Source of the DNA: Camelus bactrianus
Taxonomy: Eukaryota; Chordata; Mammalia; Artiodactyla; Camelidae
Assembly: GCF_048773025.1 (NCBI RefSeq)
Contig: NC_133559.1
Span: 11,500,501 to 11,564,500, forward strand
Direction: 5' to 3'
Length of the DNA stretch: 64,000 bases
Part shown: one piece after another, positions 46,491 to 59,000 of the stretch
Layout of the letters: each line of letters starts with the position of its first letter
Position numbering within the stretch: the first letter of the stretch is position 1
Translations under genes and position numbers: made by a program
The notes under the pieces: model-generated
The model's input: the letters and a program-made list of their open reading frames with translations, nothing else
Told to the model about the DNA's origin: nothing
Databases searched by the model: none

Positions 46491-47777
46491 AGAGAACTAA
46501 AAGAAGAAAAACCATCATTTGGACAACTGAACTCAGAGAAGACTGTATCCATGGCATGACTTCTATGTGCAAGAGTTGGCTATAACTTTAATTGGTTTCT
46601 CTTGGGAAGTAGGTAAGTCCGCTTGAGGCTACAGATCTGTTGAGATAAATCAGTTAGGATTAGGATTAGATGAGCACTTAAGAAACCTGAAAGAGTCCCT
46701 TAAACAAGATATATGTTTATCATTTTCTCAAACTAAAAGAAGGCGCAGGCAGTTTAGTTTGGTATGGTGATTTTTCATGTATCTCTAGAATATCTGGGAT
46801 ATCTCTAGGATATCATGTTTCTATCATCCTTAGGTTGCGGCCTTTGTCCTCCGGGTCCAAAATGGCTATTGAAGTTCCATCCATCCATTTTTGTCCCAGG
46901 TAACAGAATGAAGGGAAAAATGGAAAAATACCTTCCCATTCATTCCCAGAAGTCCCACAGAATTTCTGCTTAGTTAGCAGTGGCTAAAACCACAGGTAGA
47001 GGAGTTGGCAAATGCAACCTTTAGATGAATGGCAACATGTCCCACTAAATATCTGGGTTTGTTTGTTTGAGAACAAAAGGAAGATAAATATTTATTTAAC
47101 AAGCAATTAGGAATCTCTGCCACACAGAGAATGCTTTGATCATGGAAGAGAGGACACTTTGTCATCAGACGTGTGGGAAGGTGAATGCGTACATGCTTGC
47201 GAGAACATATGCTTGGCAGTCAAGGAGAAGAGGAAGGACATCTACCAGGATTATGTGCTCATCTTTTCTCTGAGAACAGTTGTCACCAGAGAATTTATTT
47301 CTCATGTTTATTGAAAGGTAATCATACATTTCTTGATCTGGGTGCTAATTACACAGGCATGTTTACTTTGTAGAAATTTACCACACATTTTTCAGAACAT
47401 ATGTAATATTCCAATAAAGAAAGATAATGAGAACAGATGACTGGGAGAAAATACTGACTTTTAAGGTTAGTTTTCAACTCCTTCCCTAGTTTTATCCATT
47501 TGAGTCACAATACTTTGATCTTATTTTCTCTCCCCTTTACATAGAAATATACAATTATTTAATATATAAATATATTTATAATTATTCTATTATCATTATA
47601 TTAATACACAATAAAATTTTTATAAATGTATATATTTACCAGGATCATTTCTGAAGCCCATGGATCTACATATGAAGACTTGGTATTGCATTACATAATT
47701 TCCTCATATCTAGAAAAAAATCATAAAATAAAATCAAGTTAATATCTGGAATTTTTCAAAGAAATATTTCTTCCTTT

Positions 47778-47868
47778 CTTTTTTATTGAAGTACAGTCAT
47801 TTACAATGTGTCGATTTCTGGTGTACAGCATAATGTCCCAGTCATGCACACATATACATATACTCATT
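47778..47868 (-). mobile_element. short L1 3' end
   Basis: TTATTGAAGTACAGTCATTT, ACAATGTGTCGATTTCTGG and GTACAGCATAATGTCCCAGT match the family at 26236-26545, here cut to about 90 bp. Confidence 0.75.
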
Positions 47869-47984
47869 TCAATGAAATATTTCAAATTTCATAATTTTCT
47901 AGCTTGCCTCCTCATCCTGCAAAAATCTCACATAGAACCACTTCCATCAATACCAGTAACATCCTTCAAAGTTCCCATACACCA

Positions 47985-48175
47985 GTAAAAGCATTTTTTC
48001 AAAACATAAATCTGGTCATGCAACTTCCCTGCTCAAAGCCCATCAATGGCTTGCCAATGTCCTAAGGATAAAAGTCTCAGGACTCTGATATGGTCCCTGC
48101 TCCCCAACCAGTCTTGTCTCCTGCCCTGCTTTCCCTAGCTTTCCCAGACACACTGGTCTTCTCTCAGTCTGAATC
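47985..48175 (+). repeat. L2 relic
   Basis: CTGGTCATGCAACTTCCCTG, CTCAAAGCCCATCAATGGCT, GGATAAAAGTCTCAGGACT and CTTGTCTCCTGCCCTGCTTT are L2 3'-region text. Confidence 0.75.
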
Positions 48176-49449
48176 TCAGGAGTGGCAAATTTTTCCTGAA
48201 TTACGATTTTCTGAATTCAGTTCTTTATCTTTAGTGCTGGTGCAAGGCAAGAGGAAGTGGGAGGTGAGAGTTAGGGCAGTGTCTCTATAGATGCTTGTCT
48301 GTGGGTCTGTCCAACTGTACCAATAACTATCTCTGATTCTACTTGAAAATTCATAAGAGGATGGGGCTGATTCTCCTCAGGCCTTCCCTCTCCAGAGCCC
48401 TCACAAGAGACTGGCGAGGGATTATGGGCCCTTTTCAGAATAACTCTTGCCTTTTCAGTTTTTCTCATAAGAAGAACACCACAGCCTACTATGGACATAC
48501 ATAGGAAGTTTTTACTGAATTGTCCACGGGATCTTGAAAGCCCAGGGAACTTCGGAAGAAACAGCGGTCATAGGAATTTGCATATAAAGCGGAATGTCAC
48601 AGGTCTGCAGACAATTGAAGCTGATTCATCCTGATGGGGAGCCCTAAAAATGTGCACATTGTATCTTGCTACCTAGATGTCAGTGATTAGCTGTTCTCTT
48701 GGTTCTTCGAGTCACTCCAAAACCCTTTAGTAAGATTCTCCCCCACTTTTTTTTGTTGTTGTTCGGGTGTTTGGCATACAATCAGTTGATGCAGAAGATA
48801 CAGTTTCTGCCCTTTCAACACTTTCTCATCTTTTGCAGATACAAACACCCTGGCTTTGACCTGATGATGCTTGAAATTCTCCTTTGCTCAATCAAAGTTG
48901 CTTTTGGAGTGGAGAAAGGTAAACTCCGGTCTACAGGATGAGGGAGAAAATGTGAGTCCATTCCATTCTGATTGAGTCTCCTTGCCATTGAACTTTTGAG
49001 GCTGATTTTTCTCACTGGTGTTCTTAAGAAATAAGAAGGATAAGAAGGCCACAGTCTTATTAGGAAAATAAGATTTTTCTCATTGATCTCACCCTGACTC
49101 TTGCGAAATTAAAGCCCCACACTTACTGTGCTAAGGTACATTTGATACTTTGAGAACTGGTTTATTTTTCAAAAGCCACCTCCCACAATGGCTATTTTCC
49201 ACTTAGAAATGCAGCAATAGCTTTCTTTAGATACTTTTTTATTCAAACCCCTCCAGCGACCAGATTGGTTTTTCCTTCCAGAGCATCCCTGCCTCATGCT
49301 CCTTTCCTCTTTCTTGAAGGCTCCTCCGCACGCACTCCCCTGATCTAACACCTGTTCATTTTTGAGCCGCTAATTCCAAGGGGAAGTTCTCTTTGAGACT
49401 CAAAACTAGATTCAGTCTTCCTAGTTTACATTTGCTCAGGTTTCACTAG

Positions 49450-49650
49450 CTCATCTGTCTAGCAGTTGTCATATCTGACACCTGTAACACTGTCATAATT
49501 GAAATTAAATTACTAATTTTCCTTAGTGCAGTCTTTCAGAGTAGAATGTAATCTACATGAAGGCAAGCACTGTGTCTGTCTTTTATGTGCTTTATCTAGA
49601 ATGGTTTTTGAATCATAGCAGCTGCTTAATAAATTCATATGACCACTTTA
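49450..49650 (+). repeat. L2 3'-end relic
   Basis: GTAATCTACATGAAGGCAAG, CACTGTGTCTGTCTTTTATG and GCAGCTGCTTAATAAATTCA follow the L2 end. Confidence 0.6.
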
Positions 49651-51054
49651 TTTAATAGTCTAAACTTGGTCGGTTGACAGCTAAAGATCAAAGAATGTCT
49701 TTTCCCCCCATTTACATCAGGGCTGTGTCAAACTGTCTTCCATCACTTCAGGATGTTTTGGGAAAATCCCTCAGTTTCATTTTTATCACTTCTAGTAATT
49801 TAACAGTACAGTTCAATGTAAAACTCCCCTTTAGCCTCTTCCTGTCACTCCAGCTCAGGCTAGTCTCATGGTCCAAAAGTCTATAATAGGGAGGTGAGTA
49901 TGGTTTAAACTCCCCCACCCTCCTCCTATTTTACCTCACCCATTTCCAGCTTCTCAAGTGGTTTAAGTCAGAAAGGAAAGGGCCAGACTGTTTCTTAGCT
50001 ACTTGGCTTCTGTGGTAATCTCTGTGCCTGTGGCTACTACTAACCCACTGTAGCTGCCTTCTCTGACAGACATCTGAATACTGGCTCTTTGATGGCAGCA
50101 TGGGTGTGAGTGCTTCAGCGTGGTGGGGTTGGGGAGCTCTCCACTGAAGAGTGCTGATGTGGGAGATGTTCTCTGGCTTGGCCTCTTCCTGTCCTCTCCT
50201 GATTCAGCTCCCACTGGTGAGGTACCAGGCAACCTCTTACTGCCGGGATCTGCCTACCTGGTGGCCAAAATGGCAAGACAACTCAAACCTGATACTGCCT
50301 GCAGAGTCCACTGTGGAAACTCTTACATGTCAAGCAGTGAGTATACAGGCTGCTTCTTCTTCTAGCTCCAATGCCATGTTTCTACCTCAGGGAAAATCAG
50401 CAGATTTACTGCCCAACTAGAGAATAAGACATGAGTCTATGCTTCCTTTGCACATCTTAAATCTCTCATGTGGTGTTTTCAGAGCCCCCTTCATTTGGCA
50501 TTATGGAAAGGGGACATCATTCAGGAGGAAGGGAGGGAAAAGCCACAGTGTCTCCCAACTCTAACAACAGTTTTAGTCCTGATGATTTTCTCCTCACTCC
50601 CTCGTCTTCTGTTTATACAGACGTGGGGTGAAGAGTGCTGGGGCGGTTGCTGGGGTAGCAAATGCATCTCAGCCACTTAGACGTGGTGCTACCCCTGACT
50701 TATTTGTAGCTCTCTTTAGAATGTGAGGTCTCTTTCTCTTAGCTCTAAATTCGAGGAATTTAGAAAAGTCCCACCAGGAACCCCATTACAAATATCTGTT
50801 GAGAGAATGAGCCAATGTGTTTGTTGTACTGTCTGCTCCATAGGGAGCCCCTGCCCAAGCTGGGCTCCCAGGCATGGAGGTCTCTGTCCTTGGAGGCATT
50901 TGTCGAGGGGACCACATTTCCAATTTTACTAAAGGAAGAAAGAAACCCTTCAAGGCACTGCCTATCAGGAGCTGTGCCGACCTTCATCAGAACATTAGGG
51001 GCAGAAACGGCTGGGTGAAAAACAGGAGTGATGAAAGAAACAATCAATAGGATG

Positions 51055-51480
51055 AGGTGGAATAGAAGAATGAAAAAATAAGAGATGAGAAGATAGTGGG
51101 AACAGAAAGTGAGGGCGACAGAAGTTTGGAAAGGGAAGATGGTGGAGGAGATAGAAGGGAAACTAAGAGTTTGGGGGGAGGGGGAGGGGACCGGGCCCAG
51201 CTGGGGATGGGGGAATGGGCAGAGCAGCTGGTGAAAGAGGATAAGGGCCCGTGGTTACCACTTTCCAGCTGGTGCAGGTGGCTCTGAGTGACATTTGTCC
51301 CCTCCCCTACCATGCAGTCTCCTGGGGAGGTGGAGGGAGGGGAGAGTAACAGGAGGCTGGTGGGGAGGGCAGAGCACACCTCTCCAGGTGCAGGGGCTGC
51401 CGCTTTAACAAATGCACCTGACCATAACACAAAGGCACTGGAAGAGGTCGACCCTGTTTTTCCTGGACAGGAAGTGAGGA
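51055..51480. promoter_or_regulatory. purine-rich tract with E-box, GATA and ETS-like motifs; possible enhancer
   Basis: About 150 bp of nearly pure purine (51060-51200, including GGGGGGAGGGGGAGGGG) passes into a stretch with CAGCTGG, CAGGTGG, CCAGGTGC and GCACCTG E-boxes, then ACAGGAAGTG (ETS) and GGATAAAG (GATA-like). The density is suggestive of a lymphoid regulatory element but not proof. Confidence 0.25.
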
Positions 51481-52134
51481 TAAAGGATGAAACCTAAGAA
51501 TGTTTTGGTCTCAGCAAGAGTTATGTAAATACATGTGGTCACGGAAAACATTTAAATCCAAACCCCTAATGAAAATTTGGGGACAATTTCCTCTCCCAGC
51601 ACCCAGCCTTGTTCCCTAAAGGTAAGTGTTCAGGAAAAGTGCTCCATGTGGAGCTGGGCATATAGACAGGCTCCATAAATGTTTGCTCTACTAAGTAGCT
51701 CCCAGCTCCGGGCCTCAGCACACAGCACGGCGAGGCACTTGCTAAATATGGGCAGGGAATGAATTCATTGATCCAAGGGGCCAGGTTTAATTTATTTATG
51801 CTCCTGCACGGTCCCACCCCTAGGGCGCAATCCAAGCTGTTTGTGCAGAGCCAGATGTGAAGGTTGCATTCTCTCAGTTCACAGGACCTCTTGCTCTTGC
51901 AGACCTTCCATGTCACCTTGCGCTCTCTGTTGGGACGAGCTGGTTCCTGGTGGCATAGCCAATGCACCTGGGGACCATGGGAACTTGAAAAGAGCCAATG
52001 GAAATTTTAACTTGAGAAGGGAAGGAGGTTATCCAGGAGCAGAGCAAGGCAGGCAGTGGAGGAAAGAAGCAAATCCCACAGACAGAACTAGAACCATGAA
52101 GCTAAAGTTCAGAGCCACAAGGACGCTTAGAGAC

Positions 52135-52318
52135 ATCTTGTGTTTTGCTGCTCAGCAAGTGGTCAGTGGACAGAGGCACTGGCATCCTCTGGGGTCTTGT
52201 TAGACCTGCAGAATCTCCATCTCCACCCAAGTCCTACTGATTCAGAGTTTGCATTTTGACAAGATCCCAAGGTGATTTGCTACAGTGAAAGTGAAAGTTT
52301 GAGGAACACTGATCTAAT
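52135..52318 (-). mobile_element. MER5A-like hAT-Charlie relic
   Basis: CAGCAAGTGGTCAGTGGACA, GGTCTTGTTAGACCTGCAGA, TACTGATTCAGAGTTTGCAT and GACAAGATCCCAAGGTGATT are reverse-complement MER5A blocks in order. Confidence 0.8.
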
Positions 52319-54002
52319 CCCAGACTTTGTAAACTTAAACTTGCTGCCATGGAGTCAGCAGAGGGCAGTGCTGCAGAGTTTGCCAGAGGGAACTGAGAGA
52401 TAACGTGAAACAACTTGTCCTGAGACTTCAGTTCACATTAGGCTATTCATGGTGAGAATCTGGGGCCAGTGCTAGGATACCTTCTTTGCACAAAGACAAA
52501 AGGCTTGAGTTCACTAATAATCACCCCCACTAAGTTATGATGTATAGGAAAACATAGGAGGGGCTGGGGAACACATGAGAATTCATCCCTGTCCTAGAAC
52601 TTTCAGAGAAGAGATTGTCTTGCTGTAGGATCTCAAGTGTCTTTGAGGCAAACCCAGCTCCATGGCATGTGATCCATGCAATCAAACAGGGTCCTATGCT
52701 CAGAAGGGTGCTTGCATTGGGTTTAAGACTCTGCTGTCACCATCCTGAAATTCTTAATAATTTTATCTTTCAACTTGTGTTTTAAGTGAAGTTCACTGGG
52801 ATAAAGGAGCATGCACATGAGCAGTATGCATGTCAATCACTGATCCTTGTGGCCTCATTCACTTACAACATTCATGGTGCCTTCTTATGCGAACAGAATC
52901 CAGTGGACCCATGATAGATGGGAGTTCGTGGGACTCAAAATGAGTACAAGAGAATTGTGTTATGGCAGCCACTGGCTTCCAAAGAGTATTGGTAGAATGT
53001 CTGTGCACGTATGAGCTCTGAAATATGAATTGAGTAATTTCAGGGATACTACCTACAAATTAAATGTTCTGGTATTTCATTCAAAACTGACATTACACAA
53101 TATAACCAGTAAAATTCATAAGAACAATTAAAAATTTTGATTTTCCTTTAGCTAGAACAACATTAATTAACAGATTTAAAAATACCATCCCAAGTAGAGA
53201 GAGGCTGTAGAAGAAAGGAAAAAGCTTTATTTTGGTACATTTAATGGCACTTTTTTTCCTGCTTTTTGAACAAAGGGTCCACATTTTCATTTTGCACTGA
53301 GCCCCACATATTATGTATCTGGCATTGCCTTGTGGGATGGGAGAGGCAGAGAATCGTTGCTGCCAGTGACCCAGACTGTCTAAGGTGGGATTTGCTGCAA
53401 GTTTTCAAGCAACTAAAACCAGTAGAAGCATGATGCCTAGAGAGGTGTGCCTATTCCTTAGAAGCCCAGGAATATGCTGATTTGTGATATAAAATGACAT
53501 TTCTGGCCTCTTATTACTTCCTCGAGAAATGCTCTTTTATTCCATTATTGTGTGTGTGTGTACATGTGCGTAAGTGTTTGTTTGTCTATGTTTCCCCCCA
53601 CAAACCCTCCTCCTCTGCCAAAAAAAAAGTGAGGGAAAAAGGAAGGATGTTATGGACAGAAAGGAGACTTAGATGGTCTGACTGGAGAATGCAAGTTGAT
53701 CAGAGGTGAGTTTGGGATAGGACTGCAGGCTGGACTGAGGGAGAGGGAGGGTGTCTTTGGGAGCTGAGGGTATCTTGTTGTAACAAATAGGACCCAATCT
53801 TTTTTATCATGCACGCCCAATGCAACCCAGACAGATGCCTTCCAAGCAATAGCTTGGATCCAAGGCTCCTTGCATTATGCGGTTCGACTTTTGAGTCCCT
53901 CATTTCCACATCAATTCCATCCACTTTCTATTGGCTAAAACCCAGGTAAAGGGTCCCAGCTGGATGAAAAGGAAGCTGGGGGAAGTTTTTCTATTGGCTG
54001 AT

Positions 54003-54514
54003 GTATTAGTCAGGGTTCTCCAGAGAAATAGAACCAATAGCATACCAGACACACACACTCACACGAGATACACAAGCGCACACACACTCACACGAGATAC
54101 ACAAGCGCGCGCACACACACACATACAGATTTATTATAAGGAATTGGCCCCTGCACTTGTGGAGGCTTACAAGTCCCAAGAGCTGAGTCAGCAAGCTGGA
54201 GACCCAGGAGAGCTGATGGTGTAGTTCCAGTCCAAATCCAAGGCAGGAAAACCCAGCTGTGCCAGCCTGAAGGCAGTCAGGTGGGAGGAGTCTTCCTGTA
54301 GTTGTGAGAGGGTGGGGCTTTCTGTTCTTTTCAATCCTTCATTGATTGGATGAAGCCCACCCACACTGGAGAGGGTAATCTGCTGTACTCCTGTCTACTG
54401 ATTCCAGTGTTAATCTCACCCAGAAATATCCTCAGAGACACACCCAGGATGAGGTTTGACCAATGCCTGGGCACCCCTGTGGCCCAGCAAGTAGACACAT
54501 AAAATGAGCCATCA
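54003..54514 (-). mobile_element. LTR-like interspersed fossil, reverse orientation, with internal CA tract
   Basis: Starts GTATTAGTCAGGGTTCTCCA, includes TTATTATAAGGAATTGGCCC and GCAAGCTGGAGACCCAGGAG, and ends ACACATAAAATGAGCCATCA. It is near full length. I read it as an old LTR-class element but could not assign the subfamily. No coding remnant. Confidence 0.6.
54047..54122 (+). repeat. compound CA-rich satellite with a duplicated 28-bp unit
   Basis: ACACACTCACACGAGATACA followed by CAAGCG occurs twice in tandem, then (CA)n. It lies inside the LTR-like fossil, in the region where the consensus has an AT-rich repeat. Confidence 0.85.
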
Positions 54515-55987
54515 AAGTCCAGGAGGAAAATGAAAGGATTTGGTGAACACACAGCACTGTCTCTGCCCCAGAGGCAATGAGGAGAGGGGGTAGGAAGGCC
54601 GGTTTGGTGTAAAAAGAAAGTGGTCTGTGGTGGGGCAGTTTGCTGAAAGGGGAGAACATCCTTTAGTGACCTTCTCAGCTCAAGGCGCATAAGTGTTACA
54701 GAAACGACAGGCCAGTCAAGAAAGAAGCACCACTCGGAGGGTTGGAGTACTCAGATGTATTACGCCGGCGGGCTCAGAGGGGCTTCTGCTCCAAAGCTCT
54801 GAGCACCTCCAAGATGTGCACATGAGGTTTTATGGGGTAAAGTACAAGCTTGGGGTATTTAGCCAATAGGCATGGAACAGCTTTAGCAGCATTATCATCA
54901 CAAAAGTGGAGGCAGGGGGGCAGCCAACAAACATTCCAAAGCCAGATATGTATCTTTGAAAATCCAGCTGGCTAGCAAAAAACATAAACAGCAAACCAAC
55001 ACTGATAAACTTAGATTTACAAGTTAGTCCAGCAGAACTCAGATCAGTATTCCAATACTTAGACTTGTGAGTTATCTTGTTAGCCCAGCCCAGCTTTTCC
55101 TTCACATAAGGAGACTTAAAGGAGGGGACCATCTAGCAGACGTTCCAGGTGTTGTGTCAGCGGTGGGCCTGGGGCCTTTACCTTCCTATGATGGAAGGAG
55201 CTGGTGAGAGCATTAGTTAATTTGAAGGGGTTTTTGTTTTGTTTTGTTTGGGATCCTGTGACATGTCTAGGACTTGCAGAGCCGCCCACACGGCAACAAT
55301 GGAGAAAAGAAGAGGAGGAGAAACTGAGCTCCCCATGAAAGGCTGGAGGGGGGCCCTCTTTATGTGGTAGATCAGCGTGCTCAGTTCTGGGAGAGTAAGC
55401 CTGACCCCACGTTCCCACAAATCTAGCAAGTATGTTCCTCAGAGAGGCCAGATAAGGCAAACCACTAAGTGGAGACCAGAACTTTCAAGAGGTGAGGAGT
55501 CTGACAGCTGGAACCCTAGGAGGTTTGGCGCTGATGCGGCAGAAAGAATCAGAGACGGCACAAGTGAACTCCTCTGCCGGGCTGACGCACCGGGGCCTGT
55601 GGTCCCAGCTCTCCCCTACGTATCTCCGAGTTCCAGTTTGTCCAGGCTAATGGAACAGGCCTTGTCCAACAGGTTTGGGATAACTTTGGGAAACCACTTT
55701 GGCAATTATATAAAATAATTATTTAAACAAAAAAAATTGCATAATACATTTTGCGCTTTTTTTGTTTTTGGTTGGGAAGAATGTGTGTGTATCTAAACAG
55801 GTGTGTTGGGAAACAATTAGGGGATATAAAATAAAATATTACTGTGTTTTTAAAAAATTGATTTGCTAATCTTTGTCGATACTTGAACAATGCACTTTTC
55901 CCCATCCCATGGAGCCAGAGCTTCTGTCCTGATGAGGGTGACATCCTGTATCCTTGAAGTTTCACTCCTGAGTTAGAAGAGCTCATC

Positions 55988-56067
55988 TCAGGTCCATAGG
56001 AGGCCAAGAACGGTGGTTACAATGACCACTAGCCAAGCTTCTGTCCAATCTGCTCCAGAGGATGGCG
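55988..56067 (-). CDS. CD48: CD48 exon 4 (GPI-anchor signal and stop)
   Basis: Begins at acceptor CTTTCAG|CGCC. The split codon gives Ala, then [10 protein letters not shown] and the hydrophobic [15 protein letters not shown], then TGA at 55990-55988. Small residues (SSGA) before the hydrophobic end suit a GPI attachment site. The human end WLVVTVPTILGLLLT aligns without gaps. It was found by matching the expected C-terminus, since another frame is longer here. Confidence 0.93.
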
Positions 56068-59000
56068 CTGAAAGAACAAGAAAACATCAAGCAGGTGTCT
56101 ATCAATGTGTTGAGAAGGGGCAGGGACATTGGACATTGGCACTGGAGCTTGTAGGGCAAGAAAATGTGTTTCCTCTGTGAATCCGGTCCCAGTGTGCCTG
56201 GGACATCCTCTTCCCAGGCTGCCTCCCCAGATGTAAAGTATAAAGAGTGCAGAAATCCCTTAAATGGCACTAGCTTCACTGAGTCCTGTGCTTGAAGGCA
56301 CCGTTGGCACCGGGCCTGGGAAAGAATCACTCTCCTGCCCTGGACAGCTCCGCAGTAGGGCAGAGCGTTAGGTGCAGGCAGCTGACCATATAATACTATG
56401 CGTGACTAACCTTAGGGAAGGAAGGACTACTTCTCTTCCCAGTTTCTCCACAATACTAACCACCTGTGCCAACTAAGAGGAAAAAAGGGAAAGGAAAAGA
56501 GAGATAGAAAGGAAAGTGAAGAGATAGGGAAGGAGAGGGCTGGGGAGGGAAGGAGAGCAGAGTAATAAATTAAGGAAGGGGAATTAGGAATGCTTTTCTA
56601 GAATTTGGGTGACTCTAAAGTGACAAGATGGGCTTAGCCCTTCCAAAAAATAGATGTGTTACTGCTTCCATCTTCTCTGTGGATGAACAGTTACCTTCAT
56701 TCTATAGAAGACCAGGATTGTGTCCCTTCCTTTTTCTGTATCTCAGGATATGGTGTTGATTGGAACTACTCTGCCAACTTGTGGTCTTGTGGTCAGACAC
56801 CAAGTGTCATTTGGGTCTGTTTTGGCAGAAAAGAAGAGCTTATCAAGAAAGACTAGAAGAAGACAGCTGGGAAGAACACAGAAGAGCTTGCATTTCCCAT
56901 ATTTCATGTGCGGGAGCAAAGGCAAAGCAATCAGCACAGATGGGAAGAGCAGACTGGGCGGAGGAAGACCATGAATGAGCAATGTCCCCAGGGGCCATAG
57001 TCCCTGATGACTGGGCGTGACAAGGATCTCAGGTGGATGTTGGTGCCACGGGTGTGAGTTATTCTGGAAGGATATGCATACCAGGGCCTGGAGGGCTGTG
57101 ATTTAAGGGGTGTGGCAGTACAGGATCCAGAATGCTGAAGATAGTGATCCAAATTTATTACAATGTCCCCAAAACCTCTAGTATCTCTAGAATTGAAGGG
57201 ATTGGGCCTAATTTAGCCACCATTGACTGAAGACTTAACAGGTACTGTGCTAGGTAGTCATCTGTGTTGTTTGATCTGATCCTCATAACCGTACAAGATA
57301 AGAACTATTATTTTGTCTGTTAGTTCCAAAGGACATGGCTTCAAGAAGCTAAATAATTTGTTTAGCTAGTAAGGGACAATCTCAGGATTAATACCAGCTA
57401 TAACAGACTCCCAAACCTACAATTGTAGCTACCCAACTATGGGACCTGGTAAGGTTTGAGAGAGAGAGCTAGGAGTGATGCTCTAATGAGTGGACCCTCC
57501 CAGGAGACAGAGAAATCAGAAACATGAAACCCAGGAGCATACACCTGGGGAAGAACAGAAGGTCTCTACCTTAGGATCAGACTCTTAACGCCCAATCATC
57601 CCCTGCTCTCACCCACACTCATCCATTTGGTCCCTCTTCCCTTTGCTGTCTGCCAGAAACCTCTCTGTGCTCCTGCCTGACAGCGTCTGGACTGAGCCCC
57701 CATGTGCCCTTTTGCCCCTCAGATTGCCCTGCAATGACCCTGGCTTTAGATTCTAGGACCGAGCACTGTTAGAGCAGGGCAGAAGGGGACATCAGAGACC
57801 CTGTGCCTGTCGCCCTTGACAGATGAGAACACCACCGGACTCCACAAAGAGGTGAGCCTGCTGAGAGGTGGTGGTAGAGCTGTCAGGAGAACCCAAGTCC
57901 GCCATGTCTCACAGACGCCTTGGGATTCTCCACCTAGCTTGGTGCCAGGAGGCTGAATAAGATCCCCTCACCTTTCTTCAATCAAGAAAACATAAGTTAT
58001 GCTGTGCCTACCTCAGCTCCCTTGGGAGTATTTCTTACCGGGTTTACAGGGTGAGGTGAAGTAGACCGTGTTGTTTTGACTGCTTACAGGATTGCCGACT
58101 TGGCACGTATAAGACTGGGAGTAGTTTTGTGGCGTAACAATGATTTCAAGCACACTCCTCTGGAGCTCTTTTGGAAAAGGCCCTGAATCCCGATACCAGG
58201 TATAGTTTACAGGCTGGTCCTGGATCACACAGGACAGAGTCAGGTAACAGTTGTTCATTTCCTGTGCCTTCTCAATTTTTATGACGGGCTTCGGTACAGG
58301 ATCTGAAGATGAAGATGTGATAAGTTGAGACAACGGATTCATGCATCCATGAGGCATTTATGCTACGAGAGTTTAGCCAACAAAGTACACAGGGAGCTAG
58401 GGAGGGGCCCCGGAGGGTGCAGGAGCAGAGTCATGGAGAAGAGTTCCCTGCAGGGGGAGCCCGTGAGCAGCATTGACCTCTGGAGGCTTCAGACAGAATA
58501 GCTACTCTTTGGGGCAAAGCTAAGCTGAATCCAGAAGAGGGAGCCGTGCACCCAGAAACAAAATTGGGTTATGCCCATCCACGGGCCAGAAAGAACAGTA
58601 AAGTTTTAGTAAAGAGCTCAGCTGGAGTCAAACTTGATATCCCAACTGTCTGAGTCTCTCAGGGCCCCTTCTCCAGCAATGGCCCACAGCTGTCACCTTG
58701 GCCCAATGATCCTTCAAGAGTTCTTGGACTTAGATTCAGCAAGAGTTCTAGGGTAAGAGGTACCGCCCTACACATGGCAAAGGCATTTCCTGGACTCTGG
58801 CAGAACTGCAGAGAAGAACTTCATGGAACTCCCAGCACATGCCAGTAGGCATGCACAGCATTGTGTCTGCTAACTTTGGTATTTCAGTGCCCGCCACAGA
58901 GCAGGTATTCTGTAAGTATCTGATGAAAAGGATAGGTGGGTGGATGGAAGGAGCAGTTACGAGAATAGAATGTCCAAAACACTAGCTTTGCAGTGAGACC

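Larger units (their letters stand above)
32901..55987. other. SLAMF1-CD48 intergenic region
   Basis: About 23 kb with no convincing exon on either strand. It holds an L1 ORF2 relic (34430-36620), a 5'-truncated L1 3' end, two SINEs, MIR/L2/MER relics, LTR-like fossils and a few possible regulatory stretches. The remainder is unassigned unique DNA. Confidence 0.8.

Noticed and set aside
51044-51430. 128-codon minus-strand open frame rich in Ser and Pro
   Set aside because: It is the reading of a low-complexity purine-rich tract. Length is explained by lack of stop-forming bases.
51566-51967. 133-codon minus-strand open frame
   Set aside because: No similarity recognised, no signal or domain pattern, isolated in intergenic DNA.
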